Below, piece by piece: positions 35,980 through 48,600 of a stretch of DNA of 64,000 nt. The stretch covers positions 20,904,270 to 20,968,269 of the forward strand of contig OX637398.1 in the NCBI GenBank assembly GCA_951799425.1, in the 5' to 3' direction. The notes beneath the pieces are model-generated. The model did not search any database and had not been told where the DNA came from. It saw only the letters and a program-made list of their open reading frames with translations. Made by a program: the position numbers and the translations under genes. This stretch comes from Ilex aquifolium (lineage: Eukaryota; Streptophyta; Magnoliopsida; Aquifoliales; Aquifoliaceae). Positions within the stretch are counted from its first letter, which is position 1. Each line of letters opens with the position of its first letter.

Positions 35980-36450
35980 TTTACAATTAAAATTTGAGTT
36001 GATTAAAAATTATATTTTTTATGTATTAAAATTTGAACCAATTAAAATTCAATTCGAATTGATTAAAATTTATTTTGAATTGACTCGAATTAAATTTTAA
36101 TCAACTCAAATTGAATTTTAATCGGCCTGAATTTTAATACATAAAAAATATAAATTTTAATCGACTCAAATTTTAATATCTAATTTTTTTTTAATGAGCT
36201 TGAATCGAATTTTAATTGACCTAAATTTTAATATGTAAGAAAATACAAATTTTAATTGACTCAAATTGAATTTTAATCGGTGCTAGCAACTCAAGTTGAG
36301 CTTGAATCGACTCAAATTTTAATACGTAAAAAATTAAAATTTAATCAACTCGAATTAAATTTTAATAGGCTCAAATACAAATTTTAATCGAATCGAATTT
36401 CAATATGTGAAAAAATAATTTTTAGTTGGCTTGAATTTTAATCAAATTTT
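35980..36450. repeat. Degenerate AT-rich tandem repeat
   Basis: Short units built around GACTCAAATT and GAATTTTAATCG recur many times, in both orientations, so the region can fold back on itself at many points. No coding potential. Confidence 0.6.
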
Positions 36451-37172
36451 ATGTAGACATATTGTTTAGTGTTTATTAGAGACAATTTTAGTATTTTAGA
36501 TATTGTTTTTTTGGTAAGAAACGGTGGTAATGACAGGAGGTGTCAATGATATTTAAATATAAATTAGAAAGAGTTTCAATGATGTTTTCGATAATAGATG
36601 AAATTTTATTAAAGATATGCTTATTTATTATCCTTTTTATTAATCATCCGATCAACATTAATAAGGTGATTTTTGACGAAATAAGTTAACGAAAGTGTCA
36701 CATTATAATATTTTTAATATATTAAAGGTGTAACGAGAGAAATTTAATTTTTAAGAAGTATAAAATAAAAAATATTAAAATTTTCAGGATACAAAATGAA
36801 GATTCTCCTCCAAAAAAAACCCCATTTTTGTCTTCTATCCTAGCCCTACATCATAACTAGGAGAACACATGGTACATAACTGAACTTCCAAATTCCGCCA
36901 TCTGCCCCCCATATTTTACACAGACAAAACCCACTTCTCAAAAACCTCCCTCTCTGCAACTCTGTCTCTCTCTCTAGATTTCCTCGTTTTTTATCTGTAT
37001 AACGACTAAACAACGATTCTAGGGTTTGCAGAATCTTCTCATTGGTTTCACAGCTGGTGAAACCCTAATAACCTCCCTATACACTTCTTTTCCAAAGGAA
37101 CGCCATTCTCTGTGATTGGCCGAAAATCCCATCTCGTTGTCTTCGAGGACTGGTGTCTACAGTTTTATTCCA
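36451..37172 (+). promoter_or_regulatory. Promoter and 5' UTR region of the CID gene
   Basis: AT-rich DNA gives way near 36830 to a C/T-rich leader (TCTGTCTCTCTCTCTAG around 36960), typical of plant 5' UTRs. No single TATA box can be assigned. The transcription start is unknown. Confidence 0.4.
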
Positions 37173-37267
37173 ATGCAATTCCTCAATTCCTTTCACTCTC
37201 TTCTCCGCATTTGCTCAATTGGATGATTATAGGGACACCCTCGTCTCTCATGGATTTTAGGGTTTAA
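37173..37267 (+). promoter_or_regulatory. Two overlapping upstream ORFs before the CID gene
   Basis: A 17-codon ORF starts at 37173 and stops at TGA 37224-37226; a 14-codon ORF starts at 37223 inside that stop (ATGA overlap) and ends at TAA 37265-37267, 132 bases before the main ATG. If the transcript starts upstream of them they could reduce or gate translation. Coding value is not implied. Confidence 0.4.
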
Positions 37268-37399
37268 AAACCTAAACTTTGCTCAATTTTCGAAATCAAA
37301 CTTGGGGTTTGAATTATTTGTATTTTTCGGCACATCTTTGTATATTTTCGTTCGTAAATTTTATTTGGGGGAGTGGTGGTGGAGGACATTGTCAGGGGG

Positions 37400-40300
37400 A
37401 TGAATAGTATCTATAGTGAACAGATACTCGCGGACAAGCTCTCAAAGCTCAACAACACTCAACAGTGTATTGAAAGTATCCTCCAGTTATCAATTTATTT
37501 TTATTCATGAATATTTTCCCGAAAAATTGCTTCTTGGGGTGCGACTTGTGAACTTTTTGTCTACTAGATGAAAAAGTATTTGCAATTTACTTTGTGTGTG
37601 TGGGTGGGGTGGGGGGTAGTTTATGGTAGTTGCATTTTAAATTAATCCAGTTTAGTGGCAACTTAGTTATCTTTGTAATTGGAGATAAATTGCAGGATGA
37701 GATGGTGACTTGTTGCATATTCTGCTATTGATTCAATGTAGATGTGGAATCACTGCAGCATTTGTAGTGGTTGATAGGTTTGTGGAATTGAATCTGTTTC
37801 TTAGCATCATATTGGGCATTGGACTTTAAGGAGTTTTAGAATGTGCCCCCTTCTTGGCAAGCTAGACTGCTTCATGCGGCTGTTGAAAGACCATAGCTGT
37901 TTGTTCTTTCTTATTTAATATAGTGCTTATATGTCAGTTTCCTATACAGTTGGACAATTTGTTTGTCTCATTTTGTTCTACTTTATTATTACTAATAAAA
38001 TCTTGTGTCCTGTCAAAAATTTTTAGTGGTTGGTAGTTTTCCTAATCTGGTTAGAATTTGTAGGTTTTATGTTGATTTCATAGGGCTGACATGTGTCTGT
38101 ACCTTAAAATTGATTAACTTGGCCAGGTAGTGTTAATATTGCAACTATTGTAAATCCTACGTACATTTTTTTGATAAATAGAATGTTTCCAACTTGATAG
38201 AATTTATATTTTACCTTATAAATTGACTAGGGGTAACTCGTGTCTGAAGACACAATACAATATGAATAGTTTTGAGGGGATGTTGGTGGCCGTTGGATGA
38301 ATCTATTTGAGACTGTTGGATGAGCTTATTGAAGCCTGCTCTGTTTTATATTATAAATTGTGAAGTCTATCAAATTGTTTTATCCAATGGGTTTTAAGCC
38401 ATTCCGCAATATTGATGGAACCCAATTTGATCCATATCTTACCATGCACTTAAGCAGGTTTATTTAGCTTGGCAGTATGTAAACTATAGGCTGATCTATA
38501 TGTCGATTCATTTCACTGTATATGTGTTTATGTGTTCTGATTGATGTCCTTTTAGAGAGCTATTAAATATCAACTTGCACTTTTGTCTTTTGGACCCTTT
38601 ATCTCGGATCTTGTTATCTTGACTTTTTATCTAGCATTGTCCCATTGGTGTATTTTCCACCGGAGCAAAGCGGAGCAGGTTGTTGCAACATGGGATAAAC
38701 AGTTCCATTGTTCAGAGATGGTTCAGAAAGTTCCTCTTCTGTATCTTGCTAATGATATCCTACAGAACAGCAAACGTAAAGGAAATGAATTTGTTACTGA
38801 GTTTTGGAAGGTTCTTCCTTCAGCACTTAAAGATGTTTTTGAGAAAGGGGATGATCATGGAAAGAATGTGGTCTCCAGATTGGTATGCCTCCTTTTGTTT
38901 TGCTTCAGTGATCACCCTGTTACCTCCATTCTTCTGACTATTTTTGTGATTTGCTATCTTTTATTTCTTTTCTAAAGTGTGGAAGATATATTACTTTTAA
39001 CTGTATTGCTTAATCGGTTCACTATTATTTATGCCTGTTTTTCTTTAGCTATCAGCGTATTACCTCCATTATTCTTACTATTATTTTGACTTACCATATT
39101 TAAATAACAATTTTTTATAAAAAAATTACATTATGTGTGTAATTAAATTAAATAATAAATTATGTGTCAAATATTTAATTGTTATTTTAGTTATTGCTAA
39201 ACCTAATTGTTGATCTATTTTACTCTTGTTTGAGTACCTAATCTGTCATTTTTTAGCTATCTCCCCGGTCCTTTTAGAGATTTCCTCTTTCGTTTATAAT
39301 TGAGCTTCATTGTAAGTTTTTCATTCTTGAGCATTTGTACGTCTAATTATATTATAAATTTATTACATTTTTTCGCCAAGAGATTGGTTAGATGTAATAC
39401 TATTGTCTGTATTATAATATTATGATATTATTGCATACCAAAAAAATCAAATATGACATATATTTGATTGTAGAATTTTATCTGGTAACTATATGTATAT
39501 AATAATAGAATATAGATTGACTTTATTTCTTCATATGAATATAAACATAGATATAGAAAATTGTTTGTAAGTTTATTACTAATAAATAATTCCAAAAGAA
39601 TTTAGAAGTCAAATACTACTAATAAAAAAGTCCAAAAGTAGTTGGAAATCAAATAGCTATAGAAAATAAAAATTGGATGGAAGTAAATATGCGGGTATAA
39701 TTGATTTTATAATAATAATTAGGGATAAAATTGGAAATCAACAATTTTTCACATATGCTGACATTTAGAAGTAATATAAATTTGCTTTTGTTATTTCTTT
39801 TCTTACGTTTGGAAGATGTATTAATCTTACTGAAATTATCCTTATTTTTCATTCTTTAATCCTTTGATCGGTTTTGTGGCACTGGGTGGCATGACATGTC
39901 ATCTGCCACTGGGTGGGAAATTTTGTATATAATCAAATGATATCTGCTTGGCTTTTTGACATATATGGTAGCCGACTTGCCTACTATGTTATTTTATTAA
40001 TTACTAATGTCCACGTGTCAATATTTGGTAGCAGACCATCACAGTGGTATGATTTAGTTGAAAAAACCGTGAAGTGAATCAGATCTAATATATAAATGCT
40101 TAAATAATGGATAGGTTGCTATATGGGAAGAAAGGAGAGTTTTTGGATCTCGTGCACGGAGCCTTACAGACATAATGCTTGGAGAAGAATTGCCTGCGCC
40201 ACTGGAGTTCAGCAAAAAAAGGTCTCGTTCTGTCAAAATTGTAAAAAGGGATTCAAGATCCATAAGAACGGTGAGGATGAAAGCTTTGTGTCTCCCCTCT

Positions 40301-43300
40301 TCCTTCTCTACATGTTGATCAATTTTCTGTAGCTCACTATTTACGTCTACTAATCTTGTTTCAATTTTTATCAACGTGTTCGGGACTTTGTCCACTCTGT
40401 AAATCTTTTCTTTGAAACCAGAAATTGACCATTGGAGGCACAGCAGAAAAAATAGTATCTGCATTTCACTTGGTTCTCAGTGAACATGCTAGTGAAGATG
40501 AAGAGATGAATAAATGCAAGACTACGGTCCACCGTATGAAAAAGATGGAGAAAGATGTTGATCTAGCCCTTGCAAAAGGTAGGCAGGCAACGATACAAAG
40601 TTAACATGTGATAGCATTTAGTGAGGTGGTTTTGTAAGATTACTTTCTGTTATTCTTCTTGTTATCTTCTTTAGTTGGGGTTGTTTTGGGCTTATGCTGT
40701 GGTGCTCTTGGCATTCCGGTGCCTAAAGCTTAGTCTTTTGTTATCCAGTGAAGGATCCAAAGCGGAAAACTTTGGCCAAAGAATTGGAGGAGGAGGAGAA
40801 TATTTTGAAACAGTGTATTGAGAAGCTTAAAGTTGTTGAAGCAAATCGAATGGCTCTTGTATCTCAGTTACAAGAAGCACTGCATGAACAGGTTAAGGAT
40901 CTGCCACTTTTCTATTTCCATAATAGCGTGGTTCCATTGTATTTATAAGCAAAATGGGGTCGACTGTTGGCTAATATGTGTTGTGCTTAATATTTTTTCA
41001 GGAATCTGAACTAGAGAACGTTCGCACACAGATGCAGGTTTGTACCTGATAACTATCATCTTAAACAATTGTTTCTTTTACCTTAAATCTTTTTCCTCAC
41101 CTGGTTGGATAAGATGTCACATGCATCAGTATGTGTGTAATATAAATATATTCCTGAACCCGTTTTTACCTTAAATCTTTTTCCTCACCTGGTTGGATAA
41201 GATGGCACACGCATCAGTATGTGTGGAATATAAATATATTCCTGAACCTGTTTTTATAAGCCAGTATACTACATACAAAATTCTATGTTGTGTTTTGTAA
41301 TTGTATTTGGCTTTGTGATACCTTTTGCGTTTCAGTTGTTGAAATTAGTTGGAACTTAAATGTTTAGAAGCAGTCACTTGTCATCATGGCTGGACATTGT
41401 GAATTTAGGTTTATTTCTACTCCAGTTTTTGGAGGTATAAAGAAACTTAAAAATGAAAGATAGAAACTAAATGTTAGCATTATGGAAATGAATCCTCGGC
41501 TTTGATCATTTAGTTATTTGGAAGTATATCCTAGTTAATTTTTGCAGAACTAACTCCCACCCCTCACCCCCCACCCCCCAAAAAGAAAGAGGAAAGAAAG
41601 AATGAAGTAGGGCAAGCTGGAAAAATCTCCTACAAATTCTTAGTCAAAATTTGGTTGTGGGCATCCTTGAGGCTGATTATCACTAGGCTTTGTGCCCAAA
41701 AGGCTGGTAGAAAAAGTTGAAAAAGATGTTAGGAGTCTTAGGTCGTAGCTTGACGAGGAGAGATCAATTTTGGATCACCCTTCCAATGTTGTGAATGGTG
41801 AAATAGTGATGTAAACAGTAGCCGGGTCCTTGTGAGGTATTTTTGATATGCTAAGTTGAGGCTTTTAATAATGGAGTGGTTGGGCTTTGCAATAGAAGTT
41901 ATGTAGGTGAAACGATGTGTTACTAGTTTGGCTTGTTGAATGTTTACGATTGGAGAAAATTTAAGAAGAAGAAGAATCAAGTTTTTCTTTTTCCCTGGGG
42001 AATGGTCACAGCCACACACTTTGTGTACTCGTGGTTGCAATGCAAACATAGGATGCCTAGAACCACCCGTAAACCAGTTTTATGCAGCCAGGGAGACTTG
42101 AATATGAGTTTATGTCTCACCCCTTGTACAAATACTGAACCAATCCGTGCTGGTGGAGATGAATCAATTAATTCTCGCAAGGATCATGAAACATAACACC
42201 ACACAATACAAATTCTCATGAATCAACTCTAATTGAATCTATATGGCTACACACAAATTTATAGGTGAAATGACTCTCCTAATACTCTTAAGGGCTAGGA
42301 CCCATTGACCTAACTTATGAGGTATGGATCACAGTTACAGTCCATGTCTCGGAAATCTGAAAATTACTGAAATAACCTTGAAACTAAAAGCTAAAACATA
42401 AATAAATCCAACCACAAGCATACTAACTCAAAAAAGCTGCAGGACGCTTCCCCTTGGACCAAAAAGGTTTTTTGTTTGTTGTGGGGTCCACAGCCTTCAT
42501 TTTAGGCTTCCATGGCCGATCAATGGCTACTGTATCAAAAAGAAAAGTGTCAATATCCAGCATTAGGTCCAGGTTGAATCTGCAATTCTGTCATTATGTG
42601 TCAGCCAAGGCCTAAGGGTATGCTCGCACATTACTGCCTAATAATTGCTAAACATTCATCACTTGGCAGAACTGAGACCCAAGTATTTGGTGGGCAATTA
42701 GCTGCTAGTTTTGAGACTTAGGGCAACAGACTATTTCAGCATGCCATATGTTCACCAATTAATCAATTACCTAACTCCGAAAGGGTATGCTAGTAACAGT
42801 AGAAAAATTTTGTGCTTAGGTATCAATTGGGAAACTTCTAATTTCTGATGTTAATCTGAACCAAGAATTTTATTTATGATTTTTACCCCTTTATTACTTT
42901 GATTTTTTCTATTGGTTTCAACTATATTGGAGTTGAGCTGGTGGATAATAGCTTGGCCTTAAGGACTTTTATCCAATAATTGTGGCAATACAATGCTAAT
43001 GTATTGTATTTTATCAATTATCAGGTAGCACAGGCACAGACAGAGGAAGCTAGCAACATGCGGAAGTGGCTTGATGATGAAAATTATGTGGCGGATTCAA
43101 AACCGTCTACTGCAACCCCACCATCAGTAGATGCCAACACAAAAGCAGGGAAAGAACCCAAGAAGACTGCTGCAGCAATTGCAGCAGAGGTTGCAGACAG
43201 GCTTGCAGCTTCTAGCTCCTCACAATACATTATGAGCTCTGTTCTTTCTTCATTTGCAGCTGAAGAGGCCAAAAATGCTGGCTTGACAAAGTCATCAACA

Positions 43301-43801
43301 AACAATTCAATGGCGAAACCTGAACAACCACATACTATTTCAGATCCCAATGTATTTATGTCAGCACAACCTCTAAATCCATCAAACAATCCTTATCAAT
43401 CGGTTTTGGTGAGCCAACCCACAATTCATAGTCATATTCCAATCTCTCAAGCTCAGTACCATACTCTTCCTAACGCACCTTCCCAGCAATATTTGCAACC
43501 GTCAGGAGGGATTGTGAGCTCATATGGTTATGCCAGCATTCCCCCCTTGCCACCAGCACCATCGCCACCTCCACCCCTACCCCTCTCATACATGGTGAAC
43601 CCAATGATGCCTTTGACTCAACAACAACTGCAGATAAATCATCATCAGCCACTAACTTTGGGCCATCAGCCCTCGGCATTAACTCAGCAGCAGTCAATAC
43701 CATTACCTCAGCAACCACATGCACCTCCTAGTTTTCGGCCTCTTGGCCCAATTCAGCCTCCTGGGATGATGTACTATGCTCAACCTTATCATTCACAGTG
43801 A
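37400..43801 (+). CDS. CID/RPR-domain protein, RPRD1-like (7 exons)
   Basis: Exons 37400-37475, 38635-38882, 40115-40270, 40422-40578, 40749-40891, 41002-41037 and 43025-43801 join in frame to 1593 nt, 530 aa. Residues 1 to about 130 form a CTD-interacting (CID/RPR) domain: EQILADKLSKLNNTQQCIE, LSHWCIFHRSKAEQVV, KVPLLYLANDILQNSKRKG and VAIWEERRVFGSR. A charged linker and a coiled coil follow (about 212-290, ELEEEENILKQCIEKLKVVE), then a Pro/Gln/His-rich tail to a PYHSQ end. Relatives (RPRD1A/B, yeast Rtt103) bind the phosphorylated RNA polymerase II C-terminal domain in transcription and 3'-end processing. Plant members are often labelled ENTH/VHS family. Intron 1 (37476-38634) has U12-type signals: donor GTATCCTCC and branch-like ATCTTGAC 12 nt before the AG. 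The other introns are GT-AG of ordinary type. The start codon gives the MNS..EQILADKL opening usual in the family. Confidence 0.93.
38227..38356 (-). mobile_element. Short Helitron-like non-autonomous copy 3
   Basis: On the minus strand it ends with a perfect 6-bp stem hairpin (GTGTCTTCAGACAC) 11 nt before CTAG, then T: the Helitron 3' signature. The rest matches the copies at 20625 and 31591. It lies in intron 1 of the CID gene, about 280 bp before exon 2. Confidence 0.65.
41077..41255 (+). repeat. 88-bp tandem duplication in CID intron 6
   Basis: Two copies, starting TTTACCTTAAATC at 41077 and 41165, differ by only a handful of substitutions. Confidence 0.9.
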
Positions 43802-45670
43802 AAGAGAACCTTTAGTAAGTAGACTTGTTCCACCAATTAGGGTTTTCTGGAGAATTTTTAATTTTGTGCAAATTGGCTTTGTTCAGATGATAGATACAGA
43901 AAGGTCTTACAATAACTGGTACATGCACATAGAGAGCAATTCATAGTGCAGGTGAAGAATAGTGGGTTTGCTTTTAATTTTTGGGCCTTGTCCGAGCTAG
44001 GGTTGATGGAGGATCATGGTGAGCACCCATTGTTGTCAAAATCATTATAATTAAACTTGTACAATGATGGCCTAGCAGTAGCTTACAATTTTGTATTTGC
44101 AAATCAAACCAGATAAAATCATTTCTTCGATTTCTTAGATAATTTTGAAATCTCTGAGAGTAATATTTTTCCTCCAATCCTCTGTATACAACCTACATTG
44201 TCTACTGTTAACCCTATATCATGTGACACAGTTTTAGTTTCTTATTTTCAGTATTCATGCATCTGCTCAGGTGGTTGCTCAAGGGGAACATTTGTAATTG
44301 TTTATATCACTTCTTTTTCGCAGAGTTAGATAATTTTCTAATAAAGACCCGGTTGGCATACATTTTGGTTTTGAAAGCAGGTTCCGCTTACTGCAGTGAA
44401 TTTTTGGGCAATCTTTAGGGTAAGGAACCTAAACTGCTGAAGACTGTTCTTTCTTGCCAACTTATCGCCCCCATTTCGCCATTTGGCCTTACCAACCCCA
44501 GGGAATCATGAAAAATTCTTTTCCTTTTTCTTGGTAAGTAAAATTATTTTGTTGGAGTTGCTTATGTATGTGTACTATGTGTTCTATGAGAGAGAGAGAG
44601 AGAGAGAGAGAGGGTTTTTTATGAACCTAATTTAGAGCTGAGGTCTGTATCTTTCACTATTGCACAGCATCAGAACTGAAGGAAATCATCACATATTAGG
44701 AGGAGCTAAGAGATGCAAATGAAGGGATGCTAATCTTACGCTTTGGGATTGTGTTTGTCATAGAGGATTTATATACTGGCTGATTGCTTGCTTGTAGTTT
44801 GTGTAGTGGTTTATTCATTTGGATATTCTATAAATTACAATAGAGTTTTTCCATTTCACGAGCAGTCCATCAAACATCAGAAAACCAAGCAACAAATGGC
44901 AGTTTTGTTTGAACTGGAGGTTTTGTGGCGAAGATCAAATATTGAACCTATAATGCCGTCATGTCGAGATTTATTCAATTATATACAAAAGTTATTCTGT
45001 GAAGATTTGTGAAGAAACGAGAAAAATAAATCTGTAGTGATGGGTATAAAGAGTGGCCATAGCTTTCGTTCACCCTGGAGTGAGCTGTTCTTACTCGGAA
45101 GATGATCACCGGTTATGTCGAACACTGTTCTATATTATCCCCGAATTCAAATAACATGCACACCACCCAGGTAATTCAACAAATTCATCATTTATTCCCA
45201 GTATTTCTTCAATTTTTTTTCTCCCCCTCTCACTGGCCCTCATTCAGAGTAACAAAAATAACGACTAAAAATCATCTCTAAATAATTTACGATAGTTTCT
45301 GTTGACCGACAATGGCAAAGGGTTGCTTGACCTGAAACATTTTTATTCGTAGTCCTGTTTCAGATACGAAGCTCTGGCTTGAGTAACACTTAAAACCCAA
45401 ATGGTACATATTACATAGAACAAATGAACAGTTATGTCCTGCTTATTTCTTGCAGTTCTTTGTTGATATAAGCCTCATTATTCTTTCTCATTTTGTCAGG
45501 GAAAGGAAAACTATATATAAACATGTGTTATTGAAAGTCAGATGATTATAATTCTTGTACAAAGCAGTAATATGCATGTTTGTGTTGTAGTCTATATCTA
45601 AGCATTTAGAGGCTATATGTACATGGAAACAAGACACATATAGTTTAAAGCATGACACAAAATGTGAAAA
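43802..45670. other. Convergent intergenic region, CID gene and SDR gene
   Basis: It holds the 3' UTRs of both genes. An AATAAA at 44340 is a plausible poly(A) signal for the CID gene. A (GA)n microsatellite lies at 44588-44612. No further gene seen. Confidence 0.5.
44588..44612 (+). repeat. (AG)n microsatellite
   Basis: About twelve AG units. Confidence 0.95.
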
Positions 45671-48600
45671 TCAACATTTCATTGCCTTCCTAAGAACAAA
45701 ATCTTTGATAGACAGTGGCAGATGGTACATGATTGCCATTATGGTGGAGAAATGACCCGAAGAGAACCAAGCAGGTGGATTCTTCTTCAGCACCGCAGCT
45801 ACTGTCTTTTTCGCGAAATCTTCTGAAGGGGTAGACTTTGAGCCTTGTGAAAAATAGGCTCTCTCTCGAATTGCTGATTCAAATTGCTTGTACAACTTCC
45901 ATTCTGGCATCTGAGTATAGCTCGATATGGCGGAATTTCCTATGTTTGACTTAACAGCTCCGGGGACAACATTGATAACGTCAATCCCAAAAGGCCGGAG
46001 TTCCAATCTGCATAAGAAGATGGAGAGTGCAATGATTATATTCTCACAAAATTTTCTACATTATCTGACCAAAACAATTGGAACTACATGTGGTTCAATC
46101 GGTTTACAGTTTACCAGAATTATATGCAGAACACATGGGTGATAGGCATGGACGGAGCCATTTGAGGAACCGGGGGGGAGGGGCCGAGGGGGGGCACGGG
46201 CTCACCTTGAATTTAAAAAAAAAAAAAAAAAACTAATATTATGTATATTTTAAATAATTGTACATTCATCCTGCATCCAATATATCTTCTATGACCATAG
46301 TTCTAACCAAGCAGATTTGAGATAGAATAATTAACATAGTGCAGATTGGAAAAGAAATGTATATTTTAGGAACAACAAATTGTGTCCAATGAAGTCAAGA
46401 CAAAGTCGAGTTTGGCAACACCTTGAAGGTAGTTCTCTTCTGCCACCCTTAAAGCTTTTTTATTTTTTGTTGAGGGGGTAGGGGTAGGGGTAGGTTAATA
46501 TACTAGTGCAAATAAGACCAAGTACAAATTAAGATTAAGGACAACATATTGCACAAACCTCAGAGTATCAGTAAGCGAATGCAGAGCAGCTTTGGAAGCA
46601 GTGTAAGCACCTGACCATGGTCCGGGGGCTAAGACGGTTACACTTCCAATATTTACAATTTTTCCCTTCTTCCTAGATGCCATGTGAGGGATGATGGCCT
46701 GAATCAGCCTCATGGAACCTACATGCACACATATAAAACAATAAATACGCGAAGGAATATAACCTTGCCATGTCTGTCAAAGCAAACTAGCTGGTCATGA
46801 AATTTAGTTGCCCACAATCACTTCTCAAAGTAAACAAAGAACCAAAGAAAAGCTTAGAAAATTGTGATACCGGTTAGTGGATGTACATCATGCAAGGAAC
46901 AAAGGCATTGAATATCTATTACAGTATAACTCAGGCATGATTAACTTCTCGCCCCATTACGGAATGTGGTTAGTCCTGTTTCTAAGTGCCCACCTCACTT
47001 TGACAACATATACGACAATTGACAATCTAATACCCTTTTGCAAAGTCAATATGCAATGAAGACGGCGTGTTATTCAATTAACAGTAACAATAGCAAATTT
47101 TAACATGTGTATGGATTAGCCAGGACACAAGTACGTAATCATGGTGTTACCCTTCCTATGTCACTTGAAAAAATATCCAGTATAGGTAGTGTTGAAAGTA
47201 TTATTATTATATTAGGGTTTACATTTATTGTAATATGTATACCTCACAGAGGGTATACTTGTCTTTAGCACATTTGTTTAGTAACTATAAATACAAGTTG
47301 ATAGTGAAAGGTAGGGCATGTTAAACCTCTCTTTGCCTCTCCCATATTGTGTGAAGTCTGTCCCAAGGAGTTTGATCCAACCCAAGAGATCTGATCCAGC
47401 TCAGGTTGAGCCCAGTTCATCTTAGGCCCAATCAGGCTCGGTCCAGCCCAGTTCGTTGGCAGCCCAGTCTGTTCAGCACTGGTTCAGCAGTTATCCAGCC
47501 AGTTCATTTTCGGTTCAACATCTCTCAGGTCAGTTCAGACAGGTTCAGCACCCTCGAGGCCGGTTCAGCACTGGTTCAGGCTTGATCTAGGCCGGTTCAG
47601 CACTGTCCAGGCCGGTTCAACACTGTTTTTGCACGGTTTAGACTTGGTTTAGTCCGGTTCAGCATCCTCCAGGCTGGTTCAGCACTGTCCAGGCCGGTTC
47701 AAACTTGGTTTAGTCTATTTCAACAACTATCCAGTCGTCTCACCTTGGCTTGTGTGATTTTTGGCCAGTTTCGAGACTTCTTTGCGTCCGAAACATACTT
47801 GGGTGACATTTCTTTATCGTTTCTTTAACTTTCTTTGGACTATTTTTCTGCGGTATGGCCTCTAAGGATGATGACTAGTCTATTATTACTCCACTTGTGC
47901 CACTGACCTTTTCTTCTATAGGTCTCCTTAATGGTCTTATGACCTCTGTTACGCTCAATGAGACTAATTATGTTTTATGGTCACGATTAGTTCAAATGTT
48001 TCTTAGAGTCAAAGGCTTTAAAAAATATTTAGTGGACACTAAACCCAAGGAAGGTGCTCCTGGGTATGATTGGTGGGAACATTAAGATACTCAGATTATT
48101 TTCATTATTATTGAATAACATTGAGGTCAGTATTAGCTCTACTTTGCTTTATCTTGACATGGCCAGAGAAATTTGGGATCCCTTGACCACTATGTATTCT
48201 AACACAGGTAATTTCACTCGTGCATATGAGGTGTGAAAACAGTATTTTCGCCAAGAACAAGATACTTTAGGTCTTGAGGATTATTATTCTCACGTTCAGG
48301 GGAGTTTGTGAGGAATTGAAGCTCTACCACCCGTTCACTACTAATGCAGCAGTTTGGTAGAAATAACATGAGGATTGGAATGTTGTTCCTTTTCTGAATG
48401 GTTTGAAACCTGAATATGAGTCTATTCGCTCTCAGATTTTTGGTGGCTCTAGTCTTCTATCTCTTTTTGAGGTTTTCTCCAGTCTACACCGTGTTACTTT
48501 GTCTACTAGCTCCTCGGGCATTGATCATGGCTTACCCACTGGTTCTCGTTCATGCACTCATTGTGGTCGTGGATGCCACACTGTTGATTATTGTTGGGAT

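Noticed and set aside
42060-42180. tRNA-derived SINE in CID intron 6
   Set aside because: A weak box-B-like stretch is visible on the minus strand, but no box A, poly-A tail or duplication could be found.
47405-47735. CRISPR-like array
   Set aside because: Degenerate direct repeats without unique spacers, in the leader of a plant retrotransposon.
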